Below, piece by piece: positions 1 through 12,697 of a stretch of DNA of 60,000 nt; the first letter of the stretch is position 1, and each line of letters starts with the position of its first letter. The DNA lies in assembly GCF_029227915.1 (NCBI RefSeq), contig NC_079880.1:9081501-9141500 (forward strand), in the 5' to 3' direction. The notes under the pieces are model-generated. The model ran no database searches. It worked only from the letters and a program-made list of their open reading frames with translations, and was not told where the DNA came from. Position numbers and translations under genes: made by a program. The DNA is from Hydractinia symbiolongicarpus. Its lineage: Eukaryota; Cnidaria; Hydrozoa; Anthoathecata; Hydractiniidae.

Positions 1-1216
1 CAACCATATAGCTACCATTTTAATTCTGTCTTGTGACTAGCTAATGAATACCGCGTAACCATTAACAGCTGCAATAATATAATTAATTTATTGCGTCATT
101 TAATCTCCTCAGTAGAGATTATTGTTAACTTTTTTTCAGTTGAATGTTTCACATGATAAGGTGTGTGTAGGAGGGTAGAGTCTATAAAGAATGATTAATT
201 CCATTTAAAAAAAAACAATCAACAAATATAGCCAATCATAACTTGCTACTGGATTAACTAACCAATAAAATACGGACATGTTACAGTAGACAAAATCAAT
301 TATAACGCCTCTATAAGTACATAAAGTTTTATCAAACAAAAAAAAACCAGTTTCAGAAGTTTATGTTAAGCATAAACAAAGACATAACTGCTTGGATAAT
401 AATCAGACAAAAAAGACGGACTATGATAGTGTTTGTTTAAAAGCAACATGGTTGTATGTAAAAAGAACCTTCCTGGGAGCTCTGGCGCACTGAATTCATG
501 AAGAAGAAAGATGGGGGTTCATGATGTGCTGGTAGAACGATGTCAACAGCGTGTGGTCATAAAAACAACGAAGGTGTAACAAATCGACAGACAATATAAG
601 TTAAAGTTTCAACTCATGAAAAAATAAAGTTTGCAAGGATGAAATCGGGTACTGATAATATTGGTTAGATCTCAAATCTGAAGCTCTTTATAAAGTAACA
701 ACTACACACACAAACTTTTCACTAACCAGTATTACAGGGGAAAACGAGCGCCCTCTGCCCTCAGTAGCTCAATTCAAGACACTGTTAGACAGTCTTCAAT
801 GATAGTGAAACATGGTTGTTACCTTGGGATAACTCCCACTCTGCTAAAGGATTAACAAAAAAATTAAAATTAAATTAAAATTAATTTAACCCTTAAAATA
901 AGAAGAAATAAACTCAAAAAAACAAAACTTGAAAATTAAAAACTATCTAAATGAAAACTTTGGTCTTGGACTTTTTTAAGTCAGGAGTACCACAAGGTTG
1001 ACCCAGCCTTGTAAAATAATTGGGGAGGAGTTTGTTTATCATTTAACAAACACCGAACTTGAAAATTTTCATCAAAATTGGTGGTCAATTTTTTGGCCTG
1101 CTCGTGTTTGGTTGGTCGATTGTATTTAGTAAAGAAAAAGGTTTAAAAAAGAACGAAAAGAAGATCTGGTTTGGTTACGCCTTAAGTGGATTTGTCAGGA
1201 GCTGGCTTGTGGTTCA

Positions 1217-1565
1217 TTCGTTTCCTTAGAACTATTTCCTTATATTCTGATGTCAATTTTTGCTTCAGTAGTGAACATCTGTTCACATTACGGATCACAA
1301 GTACAAACCTGTAAAGTTTGCTGCACGACAGTCCTGCATGTCTTTCGAGACGTGCGAAGCATTGGCTGATGAATAACTGTGGCTGACCTGTCGTGAATAA
1401 TGTCTACCCTTGTTTTGATTGGTGTATTCTGTTTTGTATCAAGTGGTAAAAATCGTTAAAGAAATGGAACGTAAAACTGGACATAGTGATTTAGGGATTG
1501 AAAAAATATTTGTTATGTTGTAATGATTTTTCTATTTGTATATGAAACGGGATACATACAAAAAA
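1217..1565. repeat. Dispersed repeat family A, copy 1
   Basis: This segment of about 350 bp is repeated, diverged, in the same orientation at 3496-3845. The shared stretch starts at the 'gtttccttagaactatttc' block and runs through a CTGCACGACAGTCCTGCAT block to an AT-rich end with ATACATACAAA. No coding potential longer than chance is shared by the two copies. The family is not recognised; it may be a short non-autonomous element. Confidence 0.7.
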
Positions 1566-1899
1566 TATTCAAAAAAATCCAAATTTTGTTTCTTAAATCA
1601 TGCCCTGAAGAAGTTTTATTAAAACAGACTGCTGCGGTCACATTAAGATTGTTTTTTGCGCCCCTCTTTAAAACTTGCTGCATTGAAGGAAGGTGGAATC
1701 CGATGCTATTGATCATACCCGGGGCCTGATGCTCCTTAACAGTCGATACCAGAGACCCTGGTATTGATATCATAGACCCTGATTTTCTTGTTACTTTTTT
1801 AAAGAAGAAAAAAATAAAGGTTTTAGTGTGAAAAGATAATAGTAAAGGATAATATTCACGACTATTGTTTCAGTGATCCATGGACTTACAGCTCATTGC

Positions 1900-2690
1900 T
1901 GCCGCATAACTAGTTGTATATTCGAAGGTTAAGTTTCTCTCTACAAAAGCTTAAAAGCAAACAAAATGTGTCAGAGAAAATCTCTAAATTCAAATTCACT
2001 GAAAAACAAAAAATACTTAAAAACAAGCAATGAGCATATATATACATTTTATCCTCCTAACTAACAGGGGAATACACCTTTTTCGAGACTTATTCTTTTG
2101 CTGTGCCGCAACTTTTTCTGTTGAGTTTTATGAAAAACGGACAACAGATTTGAATTCCTTATCAAAAATGTCATAAACAAAGAAAATTTCGAAACAATGC
2201 AGCAAGTAAACAACCTGCTATTCTAATTTAAAGATTTGTGGCATGTCCCACCTCTTTTTGAAAACGAGGCGGGACATGGTAACTTGAGCATTAAGAATAC
2301 TTTAACTGTGATATATATCTCCTCAAAATAGCACTTCTGTTGGCGTATCAAGTTAAACTTTTACACATAAATTAAACAAACTATGCTGAATTCAAATATG
2401 GTATTCATATTTTACGAGTTTATAAAAAGTATGACTCATGGTCTCGGGAAAGGTGTATTAGTTATGAATGTTTTGATGAGTGAGAAGAATTTTGGCCAAA
2501 ACATTAAATAAGGAGGGATTTTCCCAATAAAGAGAATGTAAGCAACGAACAATGGAAGTTACCAATTAAAAAGCGCAGTTAGTATTCTGTCCGTAGACAA
2601 TTCGTTTGTCAGCCAGCGTAATTTTATCACCTAACTATTCCGATTAGTGTTAAGAAAATTACGGTGGGTCTCCTAGCTACTCCCCATAAT
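1900..2690. repeat. Dispersed repeat family B, copy 1 (diverged)
   Basis: Several blocks here recur in the same order near 21130-21560, notably an 'aaatctctaaattc' block, a GATGAGTGAG block and a block ending 'aacttaactattc'-like. Identity is low and boundaries are uncertain. It is an old, unrecognised interspersed repeat with no open reading frame of note. Confidence 0.4.
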
Positions 2691-3495
2691 CTCTATGACC
2701 ATTGCATAATGCCATGTAAAACTAAAAACATTTTATTACGTTTTTTCGCCATTGGTACATTTCACTTCTTCTTTTAAAATGAAAAATGACTTTACGCATC
2801 GAAAAGATAAGTAATGATGAATTTCTACATATTCTGACTTTGATTGGGCTTCACAAATTAATCATGCGACTTGTTGCCACTTTACTAAATGTACCAATTT
2901 TGGTCAAACGAAAGCAGAAATTATTTCTATACAGTATCAGTTCGGGCGAATGGGGAATTTATCTCCTGATCGAGAAACCAGTTTTACTATATTGGGTTTT
3001 CACAGCTCTATGTATCACAGTTTGACCAATGAAATCTGTAAAGTTATGAAAAAAAAACCTAGTCTTTTTAAATTTTGGTTAGCGGTTCTCGTGCCATCGC
3101 CAACACAAGAGTTTCTGTAGCTTTGGCACTCAAATTTCTGGTATATATATAGTGTAACGAGAAAACTGCCTTGTTATGAGAAACAGTACTTTCTAGAAAC
3201 CTTTATAACCTATCTTTACTTAAAATCCTTAGATATATTTATAGCATTTATTTTTTGTCTTTAAAACAACTTTGAGAGTATAACATAATACAACTTTATT
3301 TTCAAGGACAGATATTCAGAAAGATTCAAGGAAAAAAATCAGGACGGACAGAAAATATGCCGCGTAAAAGCGTAAAAATGCAAACAGGTGTCACATAAAT
3401 CTGTTCCATGATATAATGACAAAAGTTTTAAGAATTTTATAAAAATTTAAACATATATCTGACAATCTAAACAAAAACGTGATCATCAGTGATTT

Positions 3496-3845
3496 TGTTT
3501 CCTTAGAACTATTTCCTTATATTCTTATTTCGTTATTTGCTTGAGTAGTGAACATCTGTTCACATTACGAATCAACAAGTACCAACCTGTAAAGTTTGCT
3601 GCACGACAGTCCTGCATTTCTCTCGAGACGTGTGAAGCATTGGCTGATGGATAACTGTGGCTGACCAATCGTGAATAATGTCTACCCTTGTTTTGATTGG
3701 TCGTTCTGTTTTGTATCAAGTAGTAAAATTCGTTAGAGAAGTGGAACAAAGAAACTTGACATAGTGATATGGATTAAGAAAATATTTTGTTGTAATGAGT
3801 TTTTCCATTTGTATATAAAACGGTATACATACAAATATTAAAAAT
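3496..3845. repeat. Dispersed repeat family A, copy 2
   Basis: Second copy of the repeat at 1217-1565, with scattered substitutions and small indels, so the two are old relatives and not a recent duplication. The AT-rich right end carries an extra short tandem (ATATTAAAAATT repeated). No clear terminal inverted repeats or target duplications could be fixed by eye. Confidence 0.7.
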
Positions 3846-4299
3846 TATATTAAAAATTATATTAAAAAGTCTAGATTGTGCTTCTTTTTTTTAAATCATC
3901 TCCTTTTTTATATGCATATGCATGTTTACATTGTCGACATAACCTATTTTTAGATCCTCTTTTAAAAAGACATGCTTGGGGTATAATGTCATTTCCGAGG
4001 ACTTCTAACCAAGTAAATCTGCACATAAGCTTTCCAGGTACTGAAAGATTGATGGTTTCCAGAGCATAATCAAAGTAGATATGCGAGGGAATACGGGCTT
4101 GCCTATTGCAGATGACTGTTTGGATTTATTGACAAAGACGATTTGGAACTTCCTTTCTCACTTAATTACCCTATATTTTATGGTTATAGGTGAAAAAAGA
4201 TCTTGGTCCTGTAACGTTTGTCATACTCCATGCAAAACCGGCAGAAAAGTCATAATATTATTAAAACCAAATAGTCAACTATAAATCACGTGGCACAAG

Positions 4300-4347
4300 A
4301 TGAACTAGTAACTAATTGTGCAGCTGCACAATTAGTTACTAGTTCAT
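4300..4347. repeat. 48-bp perfect palindrome
   Basis: A perfect inverted repeat with no spacer: each 24-base arm starts ATGAACTAGTAAC and the centre is GTGCAGCTGCAC. It could extrude as a cruciform. It sits in non-coding sequence with no gene nearby. It may be the fused ends of a small foldback element or a site of template switching; nothing shows a function. Confidence 0.95.
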
Positions 4348-7300
4348 GAACCAGTTTATCAATAAGATTTTTAATAAAACTTGGACAACGGTGGAGTTTT
4401 TTATAAACTTTGCCTGTCTTATCTACGCTATATAAAGGGTTGTACTGATTTATTTCTGCAGGTTGATATTCGAGTAGTGTCAAACTTTGAGGGATTTATA
4501 TGGACTCAAGGTTATGCTTTAACTTACATGTAAAACAAGTGTGCAAGAATGTTTCACAAAAAAAAGCTTTGGCACGTATACGTAGTCTTCTCAATCCGCT
4601 ATGAAGCACTCGTTTATTTAATGCATATATTTTGTTGCAATTTATCTATCTTGTGTGGGTGTTTTGTATTAAAAGGTCTTATCAACTCATCAAGGCAATG
4701 TCAGTAAGACATAGTGACTTCTCTCTTACTGACTCAAACTATTTGACTCGATTGAATCAGGACTCAATTCACTAGAAAAACTTTTATTACCTTGTTATAG
4801 AAGTGTATAAAATTTTAAACCACTTGGTTCTAGCTTAATGTAGTCTACATTTAATAAAGTATCCTATTCTTATGAACCCAGGAGAGGAGTCAGTGTTGTA
4901 ATCCCTAGGGTTCGCAATAATTATGGATTAAACTTTTTCCACGTCAGAGTGGCACAGGCCGCCATAAAGAATGTGTCCTCTTTGAGTAGGTTCAAGCATT
5001 GATACGAAACACGAGAATAAACTGTTTGATTTGCCAGTAACAATGTTTTGTGAGTGTGTTACAATTTTATTTTTTACTTTTCAATAGTTGGTGTAAATTA
5101 GTTTTTTTTAACTATACATGTAAACCAGCTCTAAAAAAAGAAAGAAATAAAAACAAATATTTATATAGCAAGCAGCAATTAGCGCACTCTCTGACTAAAC
5201 GAATGATTTTTCAATGATGCAAAAGCAGCGATCTTTTTTCTTTCCTTCAAACTAATCTCCTACACTGTCTTTGGCTTAGCGGCCTTATCTTCAGAGGACT
5301 CTTTTTTGCTTTTTGATTGTAGGGACACGCAAGTCTTGGCGGCAGCTAGTCAAAACTTGGGGTAAAATAATCATCTTTTATGGTGATTTTTGAAACAAGT
5401 CGTTTGCCCCGCTAGTACAAACAACGTCTTACTACAAAACAAAAGCGAAAAAGGAGCCTCGGGACGTGATTGCTTTTCCAAGGTGATCCAACCACGCAAT
5501 TATTATTGCCCCTTTTAGGTCTCAAGTTACAACTTTGAGTAGAGATGGGGCAAACACAATTCCGAATTTCACGAAATTTCATTCAAAATTTTTATATCTA
5601 TTTTTTGGTTTAAGTAGCTCTCTGTTACTTTATTGACGTAGAGGAGTGATTTAACCATAAACATATACGGTATACGGCGTCAAAAATATAGTGGAGTACT
5701 TGCAATGATAGAGGTTTTCTGATGTTGAACGTTTGTTAAACAATTAAGTGCAGATAAGTTGTGTCGCACATCCAGCCGAATGCTGTAAGGTACATAGTTT
5801 ATTGGAAATCCAACGAATCGCAAAGTGTTATATTTAGTGTTTCTCTCATAACAAATGTAAATGGTTACAGATTAAAAAGACATTATTATAACTCGGTTTA
5901 TTAATTTAAAATGAACAAAAAACAAAAAAGACACTTACAGCTTCGTTACTGTTCTTTACTTATCATAAAATTTGTTCTTGTTAATTTCTTTCAAAAGGCG
6001 CGAATATTAAAACTTCTTAAACGAAATAGACAACTGAATGTTAATTGCTCGAAACTCTTCTGTGCACGAACAATAAAAACTAACCACCCATGACTTTTGT
6101 ATCACAAAGTTTTTAAACTAAATATAAGCTTTTGTAAAAATCGCACCTATTTTTCAGACAGAATACGGCTATTGATAAAGAATTGGGTGGAGGGAACCGG
6201 CGTTAGAACACTGGGTTAAGCCACAAATAAGTACAACTCAACGTTAAACACCAGGTTGAGAGCTTTAGTGGAGTGTTTCAGATGCAATATATTTTTCAAA
6301 AATAACTTTCAAGCAACTTTAGCTAAACCTGTTGTTGTTCCCGTGAAAAAAATGTTAATCGTGGCCAGGCTGTGCATTTAGTACAGGCACATAACTATAT
6401 AGGTTTACCACTCTTTTCTAAACCTGATAAACCTTTATCACAAGTCCGGTTTAAATAAAAAATCAGGAAAAATCACGTCGTTGACACCGGGCTGAGCGAT
6501 TAGTACAGGTAAACAGTGTGCAGATGCGTATACTTTATCACAACTTCGGTTTAAATATAAACACATCCTAAAACCTGTAGTTTCAAAATATTTAAACGGT
6601 TGTCTCATCTATAAACTTCTGACTTTTGTTAAAGTTTATATCACAGTAAATGTGTAGCTAACTACCTGCAAGTAGTATAAGAACCATGATTTAAAAATTC
6701 AGTTGTAACCAATTGTATTTTGCTACTTTTAATATTTTAGCCGGAGGTTAGCGAGCTGCAGCCTAATCCTTAGGGTTGGCTGAGTAAAAATAGGATTAGT
6801 GAAAAAAAACACAAAAAAAACAAACCTAAAAAGAATAGCAATTAATAGCTAAGACTAGATTGCTAGCTGGTTTTAGGATGCTCCCTTGAAATCTATTGTT
6901 GTAGCCGAAATCTTAAAATTTACAAAAAAAAATATCAAAATAAATAAATACAAAGCTGTTCTAAACACGAAGGTCAGAAAAGACAACGGGTCACAGGGCG
7001 TAGTCGAATTTTACGGTTTTTAGTTGAAGTTGAAGTTTTTTGACAGGCCTGGATCCGATAGATATCTTCTATTGCTTCTGACAAAATTGTGAAAGACTTG
7101 CAACAGCTCTACCATTTGTGTCGTCAGTGTCAAAATTAAACTGTCTTTGGTTGGGGTAGCTTTGTTTTTCTTTTTAGGTACCATGTGGTTAGTGAAATCC
7201 ACATTAAACACAGGAAGTGTTATAACAATGTCTTTCAAATTATGATTGTATTAAATCAGTATTAAAAAACAATACCTTCAAGAGAAACAAGATTTTGTAT

Positions 7301-7488
7301 TTTTATTAGTCGTCAGATGCTGAAACGAGCGAAAAAAAGGTAAACAAACGCCAGGCTTCTGCGCTTTCGGAAAAACTGTTTTTTCAAGAAATCAAAATGA
7401 GCGAAGATACATAAGATAAAATTAATTAAACATCGAAGAAGATGTTAGCTCAGACTTAGGACGCGTAGCAGAAAAATACACAGGCCAG
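4348..7488. other. Gene-free AT-rich stretch with a weak imperfect repeat
   Basis: No gene can be supported here. ORFs on either strand are under about 75 codons and match nothing recognisable. Around 6355-6460 and 6475-6570 there are two diverged units that share a 'ttagtacagg' block followed by 'ctttatcacaa..tccggtttaaat', so a short tandem duplication of about 120 bp is likely. The rest looks like decayed intergenic DNA. Confidence 0.4.
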
Positions 7489-7785
7489 TTGAAAGAACAA
7501 GAAAAGTTACATAGCGTTGTTTGTATAAAGAATTACACTGGAGTTCCTGTATATAAAACAGAGGACTCAACAAAGACAAGCCCTATCGCATCCTTAGTAG
7601 ATCGACAAAGGAAAGTAAGGTCAAAGGGTATTTTCATACAATTCTTGGGCATGGTTGGATCATATAAACCTCCGTTGTGGAATAGATTGGAGCACCTTTC
7701 AAAAAGATTTCAGAACCAATTAAATGATAGCTGGGTAGCTGATTCAAAAGGATTGACTGTTAGTCCCTACAGCCAGAGGGATTAA
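7441..7785 (+). pseudogene. Unrecognised ORF fragment, probably mobile-element derived
   Basis: An open frame of about 115 codons reads from near 7441 to a TAA at 7785. It has no in-frame ATG near its left end (an internal TTG at 7489 is not credible as a start). The protein is rich in K, Q and S and holds a VDRQRKVRSKGIFIQFLGMV stretch. Beyond the stop the frames are broken repeatedly. It lies directly left of the 2.8-kb duplicated region and may belong to the same decayed element. The family is not recognised; a retroelement gag-like origin is only a guess. Confidence 0.3.
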
Positions 7786-8070
7786 GGACGAAGAAAGGAC
7801 TACTTAGACTACAAGATATAATTGATGTAGTAATTTCGGCAGTCAGTCCCGGGATCTACCTTACAAAAGTTTATAATATCTATCATTGAGTCGCTGGGTA
7901 ACAAAATGCTTAAAAATTAGCACACAAGTTATCAACCGCGGTAAAAGAATGTGGTTTTTACTTCAAAATTCTCTAGCGCTAATGTTAAATATGATAAACG
8001 ATGACAACGGATTTACAGAAACTGTTGAAACAGGAGTAGAAGCATTGTAGCTGCAATTAGGCATCGGTTG

Positions 8071-10886
8071 AGGGGTCATGACAACTCTAAAAATATCTTA
8101 TGTACTTAGTTGCTCTAGCATCACTAGCTGATCAGGATTTTTCCCGCTGCTAAGTTGATTATGGGTAAGGTTAGAGCCCAGCCTAATCAGGTGAAAGAAG
8201 TTAACAGTAATGTAGAACGTACAGGTCTGGCATGATTAGACGCGCTTGACATATAGAAGAATTTCGGAAATATATAATGCCATTAAAAAGAGAGCTTAGA
8301 CAAATAAAGAAGAAAGGAGAGAGACAATAAATTATCCCAAAGAAAGATTGGACAATACAATAATATTTGGTATAAATGCAATTAAATATCTAATTCAATT
8401 GTGTGAGTTGAATACTTTACTAAGCTATACTTGAATACTAAACAGTAAAAACATCAGAGAGTCGGTGCTTAACTTTTTAGAAAACAATATTGGAATAAAT
8501 CATTTTTGTAAAAGGAATTCCAGTGATGCTGGAACCCAAGGTTGACACTCATGTTAACTCACTGGAGCTAGTTGAAACATTTATAACGGCGAAGAAGGAA
8601 ACAAGATCATTTGCAAAGTTTCCTAAATTTCTCGGTATGAAATAATACTGTCATTGAAAGCTCCCCTTAGTAACTTCATCAAGTGCAACCTTTAAAACCA
8701 ACCCCAACAAAAGAGAAGATAAGTCAATGAACAGCATTAAAGATTGACATGAGTGAGCTTAATGAGAAGCAAAATAGAAAGGTGGAGAAGTTATTAAAGA
8801 ATGTACTGGATAAGATGATATTGGTGGTATTTTAGGTTGCAAAATATTGAAAAAAATTGAAACATATTATTCCCTGCCTAAGCTATTCCATGAGAAAGTG
8901 AAGGAGAATTACGTTGAAAGCCTTTTATGGATAGAAAATGTAAATCATGTTATTCTTCTTTAATTGTGGCAGTTTGTAAGAAGGATGCCACTGCCCCAGT
9001 ATGGTAAATTTGAAGACTCTTTCTAACCAGCATCCACTTTCTTTTATCCAACGATCCCAAATCAGCCTCCACAAGAAATCGTGTTTGTTAACAACAGACA
9101 TACCATTGATTTTAATCGGGTACTAAAAACCAACTGCATACCGCAATTATTCCACTGTAGGATTTATATCAGTGGATCTCTTTACCATCTGAATTGTCAA
9201 ACACTCTAACAAAATTTCATGTTTGTATCCAAATGCTAATTGTCTAATCTTTGTACCGGATAGTTATAGTACGAAAATACATCTCTACCTAAGTGCTATT
9301 TGCTAAACTGTTACGCTACGTTTTAATAGCAGTATATATTAGTTAAGTGTCTGTATAAATTAACCTTTTTTTTTACGTTGGTCATCAATTGATTGGTGTT
9401 ATTGTTGAGTCAAAACAGCCTTTATGATGTCGAGTATAATCATGCAGGTTGGTCCACATGAGACGTGATTATGCGTATATGAAGTGCGGTACTTAAGTAA
9501 CTGCCGCATTCTATTAGACTTTCCTGGAATCATCAACTGGTCGTGAAGTACAAGTATTCAAGTATACGTTGAACTGTTTGAATTTATTTGGTATTAGTGT
9601 TATAACAAGATGAAAAGTAGAAGTTTCATCTTGGTATACAATGATGCAAGAAGCAAGAATATTCGAAGATCTTTGAGTTGCCGGACACAATCTATATTAA
9701 AATACCCCTATACGTCTGTCTGTCTGTCACGCAAAATGATGCCGTAAGTAGCAAGACACACGCTGTGCTATAAAAAGAACAGGCGACCCCGTGGGTTTTT
9801 CCACAGGTCATCGACTAGTATACAAGTGTTGCCATTGAACATGTGGTAGAACAATCGAGAAATTAGCGCTAATAGTCCTTACAAACAGCCACAACACGAG
9901 TAGAGATTGGGCATTCTTCATGTATCCCCAGGAGAATTTTAGTTCAGAGGGTCTCCGACTCCGGCTGTCCCCGATAATTTAGTCACGTTAACTGGGCAAC
10001 ACAGTCCCAGTTTTTGCATGATTTTCAACTTCTTAGTTGGCTTTACCAGCATATAAGCGATGTTATTTAGCTATAGACTTTATATTTGCTAAAAAAGAAT
10101 ATTGATATTTAATTCTTATTGTTATTACCCACGAGTTTACAAACGACAAAACAAGAAGTGGAGGAAATATAAAAGTCTGCAAAAATATCGAAGTTGTTTA
10201 CTTTGTTGTCCTTACGTTATCCTATTTGTGTCCTGCTCATAATGCACAAACTACATCTTTCGTAAGAGCTCCGGAAAACTTTGTCGAAAAGAAAACTATA
10301 TTATTCACTTTCTTAACAACTCAAAATAAACAAAATTATCCCAGTAGATAATAAACTCCGTTATATAACCAGTGTAATATCAACAGGCTAATCTCTTCAG
10401 GATATTCGCGTTGAAATCACTTCACAAAGTTTCCTTAAAGAAGAACCACTTCCTATGTCAAATAATATGTATAAACACGCACAAAAATGGATGTAAGCAA
10501 GCACGTTCCCATACCGATTTTTTCTAGATAATTTATGTAATAGCTACAATCGTTGCTAGGAGTATTCTCCAGTACACCTACGAAGGTCGGGAAATTTAGG
10601 AAAAATGATCGTGCTCACGTCAGCAACAATTAGCATGTTTTAAGAGCATTGATTTAACCAAAAAAATATGATTGTAGTTTTGTTTTTGCTTTTCTTTAGT
10701 TTTTGTTTTTTTGTTTTTTCTTGTAGTTTTCATACAGGTAGTTGCAATGTCAACTGTGCCGAAAGTTACTCAATTTGCTTGCCATTCAGGTAGTCAAAAA
10801 GTATTGTACTACAGTATTGTTATAAAGAGACTAGTTGTTAGTCCATAAAAAAGACCACTATAATTTAGTTTGTCCGTTACATATTG
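8071..10886. repeat. 2.8-kb tandem duplication, copy 1
   Basis: About 2816 bp starting at AGGGGTCATGAC is repeated directly and immediately at 10887-13765. The junction is exact: the sequence ending TCCGTTACATATTG is followed at once by the second AGGGGTCATGAC. The copies differ by a few percent in substitutions plus indels, so this is an old duplication and not an assembly echo. The unit carries remnants of ORFs, including one frameshifted here but longer in copy 2, and ends with a short Helitron-like insert at 9691-9818. A decayed mobile element is the best reading. Confidence 0.85.
9691..9818 (+). mobile_element. Helitron-like short non-autonomous element (in duplication copy 1)
   Basis: A 128-bp unit begins TCTATATTAAAATACCC after an A and ends with a hairpin (CCCCGTGG..CCACAGG) followed a few bases later by CTAG and then T. 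TC at the 5' end, hairpin plus CTRR at the 3' end and insertion between A and T are the known Helitron signature. It resembles the fourth unit of the array at 53752-54386. It has no coding capacity and is mirrored at 12570-12697. Confidence 0.55.
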
Positions 10887-11662
10887 AGGGGTCATGACAA
10901 GTCTAAAAATATTTTATGTACTTAGTTGGTCAAGCATCACTAGCTGATCAGGATTTTTCCCGCTGCTAAGTTGATTATGGGTAAGGTTAGAGCCCAACCT
11001 AATCAGGTGAAAGAAGTTAACAGTAATGTAGAACGTACAGGTCTGGCATGATTAGACGCGCTTGACATATGAAAGGATTTCGGAAATATATAATGCCATT
11101 AAAAAGAGAGCTTAGACAAATAAAGAAGGAAGGAGAGAGATACTAAATTATCCCAAAGAAAGACTGGACAATACAATAATATTTGGTATAAATGCAATTA
11201 AATATCTAATTCAATTGTGTGAGTTGAATACTATACTAAACTATACTTGAATACTAAACAGTGAAAACATCAGAGAGTCGGTGCTTAACTTTTTAGAAAA
11301 CAATATTGGAATAAATCATTTTTGTAAAAGGAATTCCAGTGATGCTAGAACCCAAGGTTGACACTCATGTTAACTCACTGGAGCTAGTTGAAACATTTAT
11401 AACGTTGAAAAAGGAAACAAGATCATTTGCAAAGTTTCCTGAATTTCTCGGTATGAAATAATACTGTCATTGAAAACTCCCCTTAGTATCTTCATCAAGT
11501 GCAACCTTTAAAACCAACCTCAACAAAAGAGAAGATAAGTCAATGAACAGCATTAAAGATTGACTTGAGTGAGCTTAATGAGAAGCAAAATAGAAAGGTG
11601 GAGAAGTTATTAAAGAATGTACTGGATAAGATGATATTGGTGGTATTTTAGGTTGCAAAATA

Positions 11663-11845
11663 TTGAAAAAAATTGAAACATATTATTCCCTGCCTAAGCT
11701 ATTCCATGAGAAAGTGAAGGAGAATTACGTTGAAAGCCTTTTATGGATAGAAAAATGTAAATCATGTTATTCTTCTTCAATTGTGGCAGTTTGTAAGAAG
11801 GATAGAACACTGCCCCAGTATGGTGAATTTGAAGACTCTTTCTAA
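11663..11845 (+). pseudogene. Short ORF remnant in duplication copy 2
   Basis: A 60-codon ORF that includes ENYVESLLWIEKCKSCYSSS and a charged C-terminus. The matching region of copy 1 (near 8850-9025) has single-base indels that break the frame, so the frame is not kept by selection in both copies. The paired cysteines hint at a short metal-binding segment, but no family is recognised. Probably a fossil piece of a mobile-element protein. Confidence 0.25.
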
Positions 11846-12569
11846 CCAGCATCCACTTCCTTATATCCAACGATCCCAAATCAGCCTCCACAATAACAAC
11901 AGACATAGCTACCATCGATTTTAATCGGATACTAAAAACCAACTTCATACCGCAATTATTCCACTGTAGGATTTAAATCAGTGGATCCCTTTACCATCTG
12001 AATTATCACACAATTGTCACAAAATTTCATGTTTGTATCCAAATGCTATTTCTCCAATCTTTGTACCGGATAGTTTTAGTACGAAAATACATCTCTACCT
12101 AAGTGCTATTTGCTAAACTGTTACGCTACGTTTTAATGGCAGTATATATTAGTTAAGTGTCTGTATAAATTAACCTTTTTTTTTACGTTGGTCATCAATT
12201 GATTGGTGTTATAGTAATGTTATTCCTCCTTGATGTGAGTTCACAGAATACGTGCAAGTGTGTCTTTTTGTTGAGTCAAAACAGCCTTTATGATGTCGAG
12301 TATAATCATGCAGGTTCGTCCACACGAGACGTGATTATGCGTATATGAAGTACGGTACTTAAGTAATTAACTAATTTAACGGCAGCGTTCTATTAGACTT
12401 TCCTGGAATTATCAACTGGTCGTGAAGTACAAGTATTCAAGTATACGTTGAACTGTTTGAATTTATTTGGTATTAGTGTTATAACAAGATGAAAAGTAAA
12501 AGTTTCATCTTGGTATACAATGATGCAAGAAGCAAGAATATTCGAAGATCTTTGAGCTGCCGGACACAA

Positions 12570-12697
12570 TCTATATTAAAATACCTCTATACGTCTGTCT
12601 GTCTGTCATGCAAAATGATCCCGTAAGTAGCAAGACACACGCTGTGCTATAAAAAGAACAGGCGACCCCGTGGGTTTTTCCACAGGTCATCGACTAG
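12570..12697 (+). mobile_element. Helitron-like short non-autonomous element (in duplication copy 2)
   Basis: The 128-bp counterpart of 9691-9818, with the same TC start, 3' hairpin and CTAG|T end. As both copies of the 2.8-kb duplication hold it at the same place, the insertion came before the duplication. Confidence 0.55.
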
